From positions 1 through 24,961 of the IMG/VR virus record IMGVR_UViG_3300013372_000205: a stretch of 24,961 nt of DNA; one strand, given 5' to 3'. Both the position numbers and the translations under genes were made by a program. The stretch is from a virus. Positions within the stretch are counted from its first letter, which is position 1. Each line of letters starts with the position of its first letter. This document shows positions 19,401 through 24,598 of this stretch, in pieces. The notes under the pieces were generated by a model. The model was not told the origin of the DNA and ran no database searches. It saw only the letters and a program-made list of their open reading frames with translations.

Positions 19401-21178
19401 GCATCTGTAGTTATTGTGTCTAAAAAATCAACCGGAGCTTTACCAAAATTACCTGAGTATAGTAATTTTAAATTTGGATAAAATTCTATAATAGGTCTCT
19501 TTGCTCTACTATCTAAACTAGATAATGCAGTACTAGCTATCGGGCTTACTGTGTTATTCTCTACTACTGTTTTTAAAACATCAACGTGGAACCAGCGATT
19601 ACTGCGACTCCATGCATTTCTATCAATACTACTGCGATTTATTGTAATGTAGTCTTGGTCATATGGTACTAAACTTGAGCCACCAAATGCATCTTCTTCA
19701 AACGAGGTGCCATCAAACGGTGTATTAAACGCCTGACTAAATGGTTCAGGAACAATCATTTCGCTAACTGGAATTAATGAGATACTTGATCCTACACCCT
19801 CTACGTAATAAAAGTCAGTTGTGTATTCAGTTGGGTACACGTTTCCAGCAAAATTTACTTTTAATCCATTTGTGAATTTAATACCGTTTGGACTGGTGTA
19901 TGTCTTTTTACCTAGTATATCCTGTACGTTCAGTAATACATCTATTGGATTATCTATAATCTTAATTTTACCAAACTTAACATTGGACGTGCCACTTTGA
20001 TAAAATAATGTATCTAATCTTGATGTCAACTGTGGCAATTGAATAATTTCACCGTAGCTATTTTTAACAAATGTTTTTGTTATATATTCTTTACCTGATT
20101 TAATAACCAATCTACAATTGTCAGGTATTGCATGTAATTGTATGATTCGTATTACAGAGTCGGGACCCACTAGTTTGATTTGGTATATATTAGAACTTAG
20201 ATTAGAATAATACCCATTAGCAAAATCACCGTTGAAGTCTACATCATCATAATATTCACCTATGAACCCAACGTCAGTTGGCTTTGCACCATAAAATATA
20301 AAAGTTTTTCCATCGATACCGGTAACGTTATCAATTCCTTTGATTTTGCTTAATGGCATTCCATTCAATTCAGCAAACGATAATGTTGTTACTAAGTCAA
20401 CATCAATACTTTCTTGATAATTATATTCATCTTGCGTATCTGCTAATGGTACATCAAATTGAATTACTTGTTTTGCTATACCAGATGCTTGATTATATTG
20501 TATGCCTAATATTTCACGTGTGCTTACATTAGTACTGGCAGCATTTACTCCGCCCATACCCGGTACAGTTTGTATGTAAAACTTTTCAGTATTATCTACT
20601 ATAAATTCATAACTACCGCCACGCACTAAAGTTATAGTAGGATTACTAATTTCTAAAGGGACATCATTAATTGCTATATCGTAACTATTTGCATTGGATG
20701 TTATAGTAAAAGAAGCCTTAACTAATAAATCTTCAGTAGTGACAACAACAGGTTCAGGACCCTGTGGTACCCAATAATATTGTCCAAAGTTAATTAACTT
20801 ATCTAAGTCAGCAAAACTATCCCATGAATAGAATTCATTATTAAACAATTTGTTGTGGTTAGGAGCAACACCACTTTCTAAACTCAATGCATCAATAATA
20901 CCGGGATACGTAATTAAGTCACTTGCTATTGAAGTATCTTTCTTTTTAAATATAACTGCCGGCTCTAATTGATAATTGCTTCTTATCGTAGATATTTCTG
21001 TTAGATACTTATCCTTGCTTTCGACCCCGTAGCCAAATTTACTACCAACAAAACCCTGTATTTTATTAAAGCTGGGTGGTTCAACTAACGTATCAAGCGT
21101 AGCATTCAAAAACTGTTCGTTAGTTTTTGTTTTGAAAATTTCCGGTAGAAACTCAATTGTTCTAATTCTTGTTGCCAT
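4430..21178 (-). CDS. Giant multidomain baseplate-associated structural protein (5582 residues)
   Basis: This single open frame of 16.7 kb encodes a protein of roughly 0.6 MDa starting MATRIRTIEFLPEIFKTKTN, with an AGG 9 bases upstream. The N-terminus (RIRTIEFLPEIF, FLNATLDTLVEP, YQLEPAVIF, FGQYYWVPQGPEP), GDIVTVKEYNQTYGSYVP (about 1112-1129), GDVGPAEYAYLTSSAWPF (about 1381), WTHTYWWQDGYSDKTKAAIE (about 3422) and INETKPYHTVIKELGFKYN followed by ITDFDLPPKYN (about 3600-3630) match my memory of large virion proteins of aquatic T4-like phages. It occupies the slot of gp7 after gp6 but is over five times longer than T4 gp7; homology to gp7 is unproven. Modules: CBM5/12-like segments (about 1787-1830, 4362-4400), seven FG-GAP-like blades (2198-3070), SGLTRG motifs (about 3740, 5512), three G/Y-rich repeats (4020-4285), seven Asp-box blades (4470-4785), and repeated xxNGxxL beta modules (about 2721, 4979, 5071, 5255, 5473). 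There is no signal peptide or membrane helix. It is probably a baseplate-periphery scaffold with adhesive domains. Confidence 0.85.
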   Translation of the reverse strand: MATRIRTIEFLPEIFKTKTNEQFLNATLDTLVEPPSFNKIQGFVGSKFGYGVESKDKYLTEISTIRSNYQLEPAVIFKKKDTSIASDLITYPGIIDALSLESGVAPNHNKLFNNEFYSWDSFADLDKLINFGQYYWVPQGPEPVVVTTEDLLVKASFTITSNANSYDIAINDVPLEISNPTITLVRGGSYEFIVDNTEKFYIQTVPGMGGVNAASTNVSTREILGIQYNQASGIAKQVIQFDVPLADTQDEYNYQESIDVDLVTTLSFAELNGMPLSKIKGIDNVTGIDGKTFIFYGAKPTDVGFIGEYYDDVDFNGDFANGYYSNLSSNIYQIKLVGPDSVIRIIQLHAIPDNCRLVIKSGKEYITKTFVKNSYGEIIQLPQLTSRLDTLFYQSGTSNVKFGKIKIIDNPIDVLLNVQDILGKKTYTSPNGIKFTNGLKVNFAGNVYPTEYTTDFYYVEGVGSSISLIPVSEMIVPEPFSQAFNTPFDGTSFEEDAFGGSSLVPYDQDYITINRSSIDRNAWSRSNRWFHVDVLKTVVENNTVSPIASTALSSLDSRAKRPIIEFYPNLKLLYSGNFGKAPVDFLDTITTDALSTINGGVTDYQPDGTESGLFDGARIVFANDTSLAVRNKIYVAALATINGQRIVTLTKASDGDIEYLDQILITRGDTHVGRTLYFDGDQWISSQFKERVNQPPLFDIYDNNGISFSAFEYYPGTNFTGCTLFQYAETTGVDDSVLRFPIKYSGVGNLSDIVFDVTLNSTFFNYVSSGVSINQAINTGYVHSFINDNEYVRKIGWEPAIESSFQYQIFNFAYNENTITDQTFVCDIAMKDATTTNWPTIVVYVDNDRIDSSGYIVTVSANRTSIKILSTLSNSNAIDILLYSDQISKTGYYQIPSNLDHNPFNEQITVINSGDIRGHFKSICNNIPNLVGIAFGANNYRDLGNVVPYGMRIIQNSASLVIPSTIIRKQSHNFFSSISYNSNEYVKFKALLVSTVNSQNYTPYDSPLSILDDSLDIISSTKSDSSPFFWSDMLPSKTAYVTNTYNFKVGLGDTVYPLVRTYDFTNANYYSVLLYITRFVDGLSKDIQLIRNVDYVVSDVDPYVLIITTLQAGDIVTVKEYNQTYGSYVPNTPSKLGLYPVSIPDIILDDTYYKPTFMLKGHDGSLTKLYGEYNDGFLQDFRDKALYEFELRIYNNIKVNAEIPLLLDDILPGEFRTTEYSYDEFMNLYTTTFLNWTGLNRIEFNQQYYDSTDEYTWNYKKATNKLTNKSFTKGSWRGIYLWLYDTISPHITPWEMLGITNKPIWWDGYYGSSPYTSTNDLLWKDISNGYVWNDGSPYINKKRIRPDLLKILPVNKNGNLISPFESCVGAYTQRTFKTDWDAGDVGPAEYAYLTSSAWPFDLMRIFALTKPANFLSLGVDLDKYKYNAEFKQYLVDNRFRSSPSDITIYGKDASTASHSYLNWMVDYLQQYGLQGNEILTELLNNLDVRLTYKLSGFSDKNQLNFYVEKGSPNSKNNSLLIPDDSYNILFYRNEPENTIVYSSVIVQKTANGFKVYGNSQNKAYFKYMEPITNGNYTEIGYGAINIKLAQNFTENISVIQYGHEFTSAVKLTEFLNGYGKYLESLGLKFNTVENGTEVTWAQMIIEVLYWYQSGWEDGSSINLNPCANGFLINKEFNTVQSLSLVHDNYMLSQNLLPIQIKDLSIYRNGNEFSAKPLIEGDSISYAQLDLSNVEHVVVFDNDTVFNDVIFNLTTGLRQQRLYVRGTKSSDWDGTLTAPGFILNENNVEEWTSNKKYTKGTIVKFKREYWMANIQTIVPSTTFNYNNWLKTNYQNIHEGLLPNPSTRSNESLLYYDEFRGNLESDGDLLGFSLIGYRPRTYLADANLNDGSQIGVYKNMIGSKGSRDGLDILQGIELQNHTLEYDIYENWAIKSAEYGGILNHNFVEFTLNENLLTGNPAIVSLTNGFPVTGAHQQVPLYDLVNYERVIKSPNVLPIVTNGSLVNMPDSGYVNLDDTYLTGYTIERLDKTTVGYVYANDYIWIADNRGNWNIYTPIPLGRRLTSVLNNLDGTVTFTFDIPHSLSKYDGIGIVNYDYRVDGYYVIVSISTNKTVVVNLSLPNSLNVITPNGLGLVFNLQSQRLSSPVGLLNLPLMNSEYTKNTVWIDKDVNNDWAVYRKSLNYKLTKFNNANIRSLNNTTFGTAIAYLPKLGYYVSDPGAGKLYRYIQASNGGFLLRDTITKTAPYGKSIARNEEFMVVSKPDNVTSQVYVYRIVQLPEVEALVEEQIITVAGAYVGTSMTFSGDGNFLYLSAVDYNSIIAFQRDVDPTYLFTGIALAVTTEPLKKEFIVTGDKVSVIPPGKRVTFWQYNQYNTATIFNLGYDAKSGYTLLQATNDYEVSGSTTTGINSTKRRYYIQIKGIVPTGTKVSFDPESDPVDYTVILSNTEYDYVTGMTKLYIDNMQSVLYTQLFSYLDNATQHFNTFDEFLRVAIYQNPAYVHLGTVLKVYSVTQALDYVTIITGEYINTVVDTFTGNGTKVTYDLQPTLSTGFVRTINNIAVTVGGSTVLPAFYTLTQETITFTNIPANSAAIVITTTVNRTTFHTVERIGYSITPTNIDGDNAFLRTVNNNYSLLNLINAGTFSQAGDNYGYSIATNYDGSKLFVGAPKANFRYSPDPLLPVIADVGYVYVHSRLVESWTVQYDSPPFSFYALYLPFSPGRGSQIFINGIRLSTSKYVVILNLVLIGPRVFAGDIVTLSSVNFVLEQQLASYEGYNGVIAGQQFGTSVSCNSTGSELLVGAPYDRSGITTATQADDAIPTAPAGQEGAVYRYTNEGKRFGRVTAFIVANNVLGASYLLVNGQSVPFPNGDAYDIADAINVANVTNVFAYVTEDDRLVIRLRDMNLSQDNNKLTLQVFNGNYYYELGIAPYTKTQVIRNPHPENSTAFGHNVQFNEFNSFVVSAPTGSRFVSTKFDFSDDDYAHNDTVFDSNLTTFQDEATEAGAVYMYDYVKPYAESLLNTGQYIYSQPLNDLEPIYGKKPMYGSTVTFNDYVVMVGSPNFKSDNVGGRAVIYQNTERKPNWSVHRKSSPVVDVSKIKKIQLYNNLDDSNLNSLDYFDPLSGKLLGAIAENLDFISMTDPAGYNSINVDTGTIVWGKAHIGKLWFNTSDVKFMNYHQDDLVYNAKYWGSVFPGSTVAVYSWIESDVTPAFYVGVGTTYDLERYTTSFAVNSNHNLVTKYYFWVRQTNKLYGGKTLTDSVIEQYITNPQSSGISYLAPLRPDTFAIYNSREYINGLQTNMHIGFSTGSGETPTHNEFKLIRSNFPEDFLPGFVNKLRGYTYPESLYDRLLDSFAGVDESGATVPNINLPSYLQIGVNVRPRQGFFINRFKALENYLEYANSILAKYTVSEFGNLTFLTDHGDYHNTRNYWTHTYWWQDGYSDKTKAAIEVASYPDLLRLTPKEGLIVGIAQNSQGNREVHVYTSGSWVRIGLQNGTIKFLDTLWDYQTNKIGFGDNFYDTVVYDGYPSTETRNIIRALNEQIYTGPLLAYRNKSLILMFEYIQSENTDAHNYLPWLNKTSFADVVYTVRNLEQEKKYQRDNENLISGFINETKPYHTVIKELGFKYNALDTYTGDITDFDLPPKYNASIDKFETPKLVFESPNYGDNEFSITDDVWQNSAYSNWYSGYGLSLDTVSDSIVAVIVKYMTTTSNVLFVDNGRGIPIVGTMKIDDELIGYSTVDRETGRVSGLTRGLNNSLVTVHYPGTTVYMDLPGVIVLDTGRNYVDPPTVTAYIDTEIYPIPTREASLLPIMSGDKVIGIKVVDPGENYAVTPEIIVTNSFEITFEDTQINYINHTVLVPTTFLQTGDMIKSTVIDGTGGSIKNGYYYVYVVATVDQSEIISITLHKTLANSLKGADKFIFKPTFQAITTTYKFELTVRAIPITSNNLIRGVQNTLRFDRTSYVPKVEVWRPDEFWSSPFSRTINDKSSSNMTLLYYSRSYTNMTATASISGSTDAKFTINNVLLGGNYSVTMTTVGAAYRQNDVIRILGSRLAGANTTNDCVITVTAVERVYADPQLGDTTNGTGTNARFNITSNGSSYTATVSPFYYGSGYQVNDLVYMDGSRFNGTTPANNLVIRITGISGSNGRVDTCTVTGTPINNGPIKTFTATGIAIDANLASFQGAVLPITQVVNVDNNAVVGLNYEPTTLKPGQIQGTRIYFYTVVAPFTYDDTSSNGAKIEIYRPKFDPNIPTNQYTIKILNPGSKYISGDIIVIPGSSLGGVTGRNDAIITIEYSTDNNGGGILYSNVTGTAVGLYSLYYLKPINDTQVEVYKDISMRLPVRYNEFTYLANTNSFAYAPEPIYYGMNYKYDSTSIVTYDNKVWRCVESNNDRTFDKTKWATIESSDRMLNALDRIVAYYEPAINMPPKDLQQLVKGITYPNNTYYGNSFSPDDELSLDFELQDQPFYPRNANIKAIVNDGTRYVAVGDSNNTSFVLISEDGITWDNFNIADMVLDITGISYFDDQYVVTTRTLLNPMLVSFDAKNWVTTGNPILFDKAPYGNDNFDSSPISIPPDRLNDVIFADGFYYAVGERIYRSQDGIVWVPIYTFGGRLSYDIKDITYVDSENYQGFVAVGGGNQILSGAETSAPTTITVSVILNSLDGSNWELSTPNISRSSFNTIINSGDLLVVAGENSEIYYGINGSNWTPAVISGSAITDTLNNGVYANGRFVIVGNNGTLLSSTDGITWIQLTNSDITEVNLNNVSYDGTYFYAVGEKATILRSMDGVTWSDVSYITTKEPFSVVKGSDFLYGYGPEELVAGVMSDTLLMRVTTAPGSYWDNSSLLATKKFYEHTGFNMVSKTVKLPLSLTIDFDKMVKNPIHLSVFLMNDVQKTGRRIYEDLTTLSNPISYSVNWITKTITLSNAISSTESILVEIYEAGNGKQILRSNSQLIPLRVNEETGFSEIHLGIEFKPLITKPVVYYNGRELDYLIDYLVTFVYGSYNFARIVFNQLYDQETDYISFALLDTSVNDLNPSEYMYSLPTTQLFTGDDTNGQDTFTVKGFVGGNNNVNSIVELNGLRLAPITEYSINSATNELTITLISAGSLVSTDILSITTYNETQRLYLQTKERTGINVAPVYTLTNKDYIIVVTAIDPDFDSGDLVRIDGLVGSDNLNNNAYYIKAESTYVFGGVTYYPYTLYTNSTLTTPVLPELAENHIGGGYVWKDELTFKIEQPINPTTDPNAEFLQYNDSRRAWVTINGKRVDPSNLRYSPTLYTLTGTITITADTDTVIGSGTLFTSELLVGDSVIINGKGYTVDTITNNTNLKLVQRINTGSASAILLKKLQNKINILASVEYDDIVVVTSTVDGPTPNSLSFDIIIDNKGNTDIYRANDDDGTWLVNNLRQGDNTIYLYNVNNVVDVMDETTTVSLVGNTKFIYVQFETTKVKDIIIKTDTMTLPSSYYKLTTFNNRNAIIFYNGVEVNDVLTVSIRLGDIIVINGEKIRFSRVDILNNTLSGLTRGVLGTSPADVHVTYDTVYGLTPKRRLDDKYYNVTWNTSVYNTAGDPLQISDTEVVRFLKNGYY
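6824..7771 (-). repeat. Seven Asp-box-like repeats (second beta-propeller) within the giant gene
   Basis: Residues about 4470-4785 of the giant protein contain seven units of the form (aromatic/hydrophobic)-xAVG-x(5-12)-SxDGxxW. Cores in order are SEDGITW, SFDAKNW (degenerate), SQDGIVW, SLDGSNW, GINGSNW (degenerate), STDGITW and SMDGVTW, at residues about 4490, 4538, 4590, 4653, 4693, 4734 and 4777. Each is preceded by a strand such as YVAVG, YYAVG, FVAVG, FVIVG or YFYAVG. The SxDGxxW core is the Asp-box hairpin of sialidase/BNR and YCF48-type propellers. Seven copies would close a seven-bladed ring. No sialidase catalytic arrangement (Arg triad with FRIP) is seen, so a binding or structural role is likelier than hydrolysis. 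Confidence 0.75.
8324..9121 (-). repeat. Three Gly/Tyr-rich GxxYxxxDxIxIxGSxLxG repeats within the giant gene
   Basis: Residues about 4020-4285 of the giant protein include three related units: VGAAYRQNDVIRILGSRLAG with TNDCVITV, GSGYQVNDLVYMDGSRFNG with ANNLVIRI, and GSKYISGDIIVIPGSSLGG with RNDAIITI. Each pairs a G-x-x-Y turn, a D-(I/L)-(I/V)-strand, a GS-(L/F)-x-G loop and an N-(D/N)-x-x-I strand about six residues on. Spacing is about 75 and 155 residues, the larger gap holding an inserted segment. I recall this unit from other phage structural proteins; its fold and function are unknown to me. Confidence 0.7.
11969..14587 (-). repeat. Seven FG-GAP-like repeats (integrin-type beta-propeller) within the giant gene
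   Basis: Residues about 2198-3070 contain seven blades of the form (F/Y/V)G-x-(S/A)-(I/V/M)-...-(V/L)-x-x-P-...-G-x-(V/L)-Y-x-Y. The starts are FGTAIAY (2198), YGKSIAR (2243), VGTSMTF (2293), YGYSIAT (2644), FGTSVSC (2778), FGHNVQF (2943) and YGSTVTF (3039). The best-preserved cages are LFVGAPKANF, LLVGAPYDRSG, VVSAPTGSR and VMVGSPNFKSD, closed by GYVYVHS, GAVYRYT, GAVYMYD and RAVIYQN. The calcium loop DxDGxxD of true integrin FG-GAP repeats is mostly lost; blades 3 and 4 retain SGDG and NYDG. Long insertions of about 300, 85, 115 and 50 residues separate blades 3-4, 4-5, 5-6 and 6-7. Confidence 0.75.
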
Positions 21179-21195
21179 TTATATATGCCTATACA

Positions 21196-24100
21196 TTATT
21201 TAATTTGTAGTTCAGCCGGTGTCAATGCTGAAATAACAGTGATATCGGTTGCTTGGGCGCAGTTAACAAATATTTCATAAGGGGCACTGCGTATCTCATA
21301 CAATTCGCCAAAACTTAAATTTGGATCGTTGGGGACTAACACTACCGAATTCACCAAATCACCTATTCTACTATGTAAGTAGGCACTTAACTCACTAAAA
21401 TAAAATGTATCACCAAAGTCCCAATTATCAATACTAAAATAATTATTAAGTTCACCTAACACAGTTGTTCTTATTTCACTATCGCTGGCAGTAGTTGTTC
21501 CTGATTTAATAATCTTAATAGTTGCACGTAAATTAGGTGCAGCCTTATTACCAAACAATGGTTTAAATCTAACACTATTAAGAACTACACTATCGGTTAA
21601 CATTTTATAAGTATTAATATTACTGTATTCTTGGTTCAATTCATTAATCGTCGGTGGTGTTGGTTCTGGTATTACACCGGTAGTATCTTTAATCCAATTT
21701 TGATATTGAGTATAATAACTCTGTGTTACTAGATACAAATCAATGATATTAGTAGTGCCTGGATTAATACGTGTGGTATTATCTGATACGTGACGATATT
21801 GGAAATATAATCCTTGACGTCCAGTTTTAGCAACATAGTCTGACAATTGAACAATATTAAATATATTGGCGCTAGTAGTATCGTTAACTGATTGGTAGAA
21901 TTTATTTTCAAATAATGCAAAGAAAACACTACCAACTGGAAATTCGTACTTAACCGCACTAATATCTTGTAGTGTTGGGAACGATGCTAGTATCAAGGTA
22001 CTATCTATCATAACATACCTAGTTAACATATTTGTGTCTACAATGCGTTGGAAGAACACATAATAGAATATATTATCAAATCCGGTTACATATCCAGTTA
22101 CATCTCTAAAGAAATCTGGATCTTGAATAACGTTGCCCATGCTAGCATCAATGCTAGAAACTTCTACGCTATAGTCATCTACATAACCATCACTCTCTGT
22201 TGGTTGTCCTACTACACGTAGTTTTAAATCTCTGGGGAACGGAGCATTACTTGTAGGCTGGCTATTAGATTTTAATATATTAATATAATCTTGCATTATC
22301 TTACCAGTCAACGGATCGTATATTAATTTGGATCTATCAAAACTAAATCTAATATCAGATACGCTAGCAAAATAATAAGAAAGACTTTTATAAGTTACTC
22401 TGTAGTTGTTAGACCCCAAACTTTGAAACTTTACAAAATGTCTAGGAGCATCATATGTACCTATACTCCAACGATTCTGATTTGCAAGTAGTGTGTTATC
22501 GAATAGCAAGGTAAAATTTTTATTTAAATTAATTTCAGTGATACAATCTTGTACTACAGTTGTAGGAATTGAATTACTAAAACTAGGTATTACCGTAGTT
22601 AATCTTGCTTTTGTTGGAATAGGGCTTGATAATATAACCGGACCTAATCCATTACTCAACACTCCCTCTCCGTTATTTGATCCGTCACCGGTTACACTAA
22701 CCACGCTTGTCCAGATATGTTTTACGTCTTGCGGACCTGATAATCCTTCAATCAACATATTTGAGTATTGGTCAAAGTAATAACCTTCTGGTGGAACAAA
22801 ACGCAACAATGCTCCAGGTGTTATATATTGTGCATTACCTGATACATACGTACCTATCTGTGCGGGTCCTGCATAATTATATAAATAACCTGTGGTCTCT
22901 GTTGCATTATATGTTGTTTGTTGCCAATAATATATATATTGATAACTGACTGGTGGAAAATCTACCCACGGATAACGTTGTATATAATATTGATATGCTC
23001 TATGACCACCTAGAATATTAGCTAGTGTTTCTGTTAAGAAGTTAATAATTTCACTAGTAGTATTTGGATTGAAGTTTACATAACCTTCTGACTCATCTAG
23101 GTAAAGACCACCGTCATCAGCAAAGTCATTTGTACTAGAGAACTTTCCACTAGGATCTAGTAAATCAAAGTTACGACTAACACCAACGCTAGTACGATTC
23201 AATGCTTTACTTTTAATAATAGAACTGTATAATGTAAATGGGAAGTTGTTATAATCTTCACCATTAACCATACGATTTTGACTATAGTATCTTTGAGGTG
23301 CACGTGTTTTAATATTAGTAGCAGATTCACGTGTTTGTGCATTAGTAACCGGTAAAGGTAATTCTAATGTCATTAATAATGTTTCTGTTCTACCTGTTCT
23401 GCTAACATAACGTAAAGTAATATTGACACCTTGGAATTCGCTAGGATCAATCGTATAGGTTAATCCATTGCTTGTACGAATGTATGCACTAAAATTACCA
23501 ATTGGTATTTCACTAAAGACTCCATCACCAAAATGATAGCTTACTTGGTCACTAAATCTAGAGGTTACACTAAAGATTTTCTTTTTGTTGTTGTTTTCTG
23601 TGCTACCCAAATTAGCAAAAACGCTGTCTACCTTTGACCATTCAGTTAATGCGTCTGTGATACTGTCTACAGCATACAACCAGGTATCATCGTTATTGAC
23701 TCCGGAAACATCTAAGTCAACTACTTGGTTGCTTATTTGTTCAGCTATGTTAAAATTATAAGTTTGTAGTGTCCCTTGTTTAAAATACATAAAGAACCCT
23801 GTACTAGGACTACCAAATCCTAATTTATCATTTCTATATAAAATATTAAAAGTTCGATCCGGAGCAGGACTTTTTTCGTAAAGTGTATTTTTATTCAAAC
23901 TAGTTACACTAACACATTCAAAATTCATACTAGAGCCATCTACCGTTGCACTAAAAGGTGTTGTAGCTACTGCACCAGCTGGTAATCTTATACTGTATTC
24001 ATCTGTTTTTATATCTAATAATGTTTGACTATTACCGGGTCTACCTATACGTTGAGCATCAATTAAGGTAGCATTTAATACTGTATTAAATTGTTCTTGC

Positions 24101-24555
24101 CAATTTGGGTTTGCCGGGTCATTCCATAGTACATTTAAGTTAGTTAAACTTACACCGTTAATATCACGTAATGATTCGGTTGTTTGTAGTGACACTATTT
24201 TTAAGAATCCTTGACCTGCATTGTTTCTTTTTGGAGTATATCCAACTAAGTTGGCAAGTTTGATGACACTATCTCTGCGTTCTGCGGTGTCAATAAAATT
24301 TTCACGGGTATTCAAATCACCACGGAAAGCAAGTCCTTGACCCATAAATGCTATAATATCAAGCAACGCAATATATTCACTGCTCTCTACATAGTCATTA
24401 AACGTTTCAGGATAATATGCACGTAAGTAATCTACAAAATTCTTACGTAGGGACTCATAATCATAGCTTTGAAAATCGGCTTGGCTATAGGTTTTATAGA
24501 TTGATTTCCAATCATTTACACCAAATACGCTTGCTTGTCTAGAACTTGTTGCCAT
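21196..24555 (-). CDS. 6: Baseplate wedge protein gp6-like
   Basis: This is a 1119-residue protein beginning MATSSRQASVFGVNDWKSIY, with AGAGAAAA upstream of the ATG and a late-promoter-like site 17 bases before it. gp6 of T4 joins baseplate wedges to each other and to the hub and recruits gp25. The N-terminal region matches the gp6 pattern: FVDYLRAYYPETFNDYVES and YIALLDIIAFMGQGLAFRGD, then NTRENFIDTAERRDSVIKLA and LVGYTPKRNNAGQG (about residues 40-112). A middle stretch contains YDPLTGKIMQDYINILKSN and LRVVGQPTESDGYVDDYSVE (about 745-800). The C-terminus contains NYFSIDNWDFGDTFYFSEL, a region ending VNSVVLVP, LSFGELYEI and PAELQIK (about 1035-1119), resembling Baseplate_J-type C-terminal domains. 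It is longer than T4 gp6 (660 residues), as in other aquatic relatives. It follows gp25 directly, which supports the identity. Confidence 0.85.
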   Translation of the reverse strand: MATSSRQASVFGVNDWKSIYKTYSQADFQSYDYESLRKNFVDYLRAYYPETFNDYVESSEYIALLDIIAFMGQGLAFRGDLNTRENFIDTAERRDSVIKLANLVGYTPKRNNAGQGFLKIVSLQTTESLRDINGVSLTNLNVLWNDPANPNWQEQFNTVLNATLIDAQRIGRPGNSQTLLDIKTDEYSIRLPAGAVATTPFSATVDGSSMNFECVSVTSLNKNTLYEKSPAPDRTFNILYRNDKLGFGSPSTGFFMYFKQGTLQTYNFNIAEQISNQVVDLDVSGVNNDDTWLYAVDSITDALTEWSKVDSVFANLGSTENNNKKKIFSVTSRFSDQVSYHFGDGVFSEIPIGNFSAYIRTSNGLTYTIDPSEFQGVNITLRYVSRTGRTETLLMTLELPLPVTNAQTRESATNIKTRAPQRYYSQNRMVNGEDYNNFPFTLYSSIIKSKALNRTSVGVSRNFDLLDPSGKFSSTNDFADDGGLYLDESEGYVNFNPNTTSEIINFLTETLANILGGHRAYQYYIQRYPWVDFPPVSYQYIYYWQQTTYNATETTGYLYNYAGPAQIGTYVSGNAQYITPGALLRFVPPEGYYFDQYSNMLIEGLSGPQDVKHIWTSVVSVTGDGSNNGEGVLSNGLGPVILSSPIPTKARLTTVIPSFSNSIPTTVVQDCITEINLNKNFTLLFDNTLLANQNRWSIGTYDAPRHFVKFQSLGSNNYRVTYKSLSYYFASVSDIRFSFDRSKLIYDPLTGKIMQDYINILKSNSQPTSNAPFPRDLKLRVVGQPTESDGYVDDYSVEVSSIDASMGNVIQDPDFFRDVTGYVTGFDNIFYYVFFQRIVDTNMLTRYVMIDSTLILASFPTLQDISAVKYEFPVGSVFFALFENKFYQSVNDTTSANIFNIVQLSDYVAKTGRQGLYFQYRHVSDNTTRINPGTTNIIDLYLVTQSYYTQYQNWIKDTTGVIPEPTPPTINELNQEYSNINTYKMLTDSVVLNSVRFKPLFGNKAAPNLRATIKIIKSGTTTASDSEIRTTVLGELNNYFSIDNWDFGDTFYFSELSAYLHSRIGDLVNSVVLVPNDPNLSFGELYEIRSAPYEIFVNCAQATDITVISALTPAELQIK

Positions 24556-24572
24556 ATGTTTTCTCTTTTATA

Positions 24573-24580
24573 TATTTATC
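24573..24580 (-). promoter_or_regulatory. Putative T4-type late promoter GATAAATA before gp6
   Basis: GATAAATA lies in the 43-base gap between gp25 and gp6, 17 bases before the gp6 ATG, within the shared string AAGATAAATA. It is followed by TATAAAAGAGAA, which supplies the ribosome binding region. It matches the cyanophage late core NATAAATA. A run of eight T residues precedes it on the coding strand. Confidence 0.55.
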
Positions 24581-24598
24581 TTAAAAAAAACATGGATT

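Noticed and set aside
21172-21190. TATAAATG at the giant-gene start as a late promoter
   Set aside because: It overlaps the start codon, so a transcript from it would lack the ATG, and it does not share the AAGATAAATA string of the other three sites.
21729-21959. 76-codon minus-strand ORF inside gp6
   Set aside because: It is an alternative frame of gp6, with no recognisable motif and a translation typical of a shadow frame.
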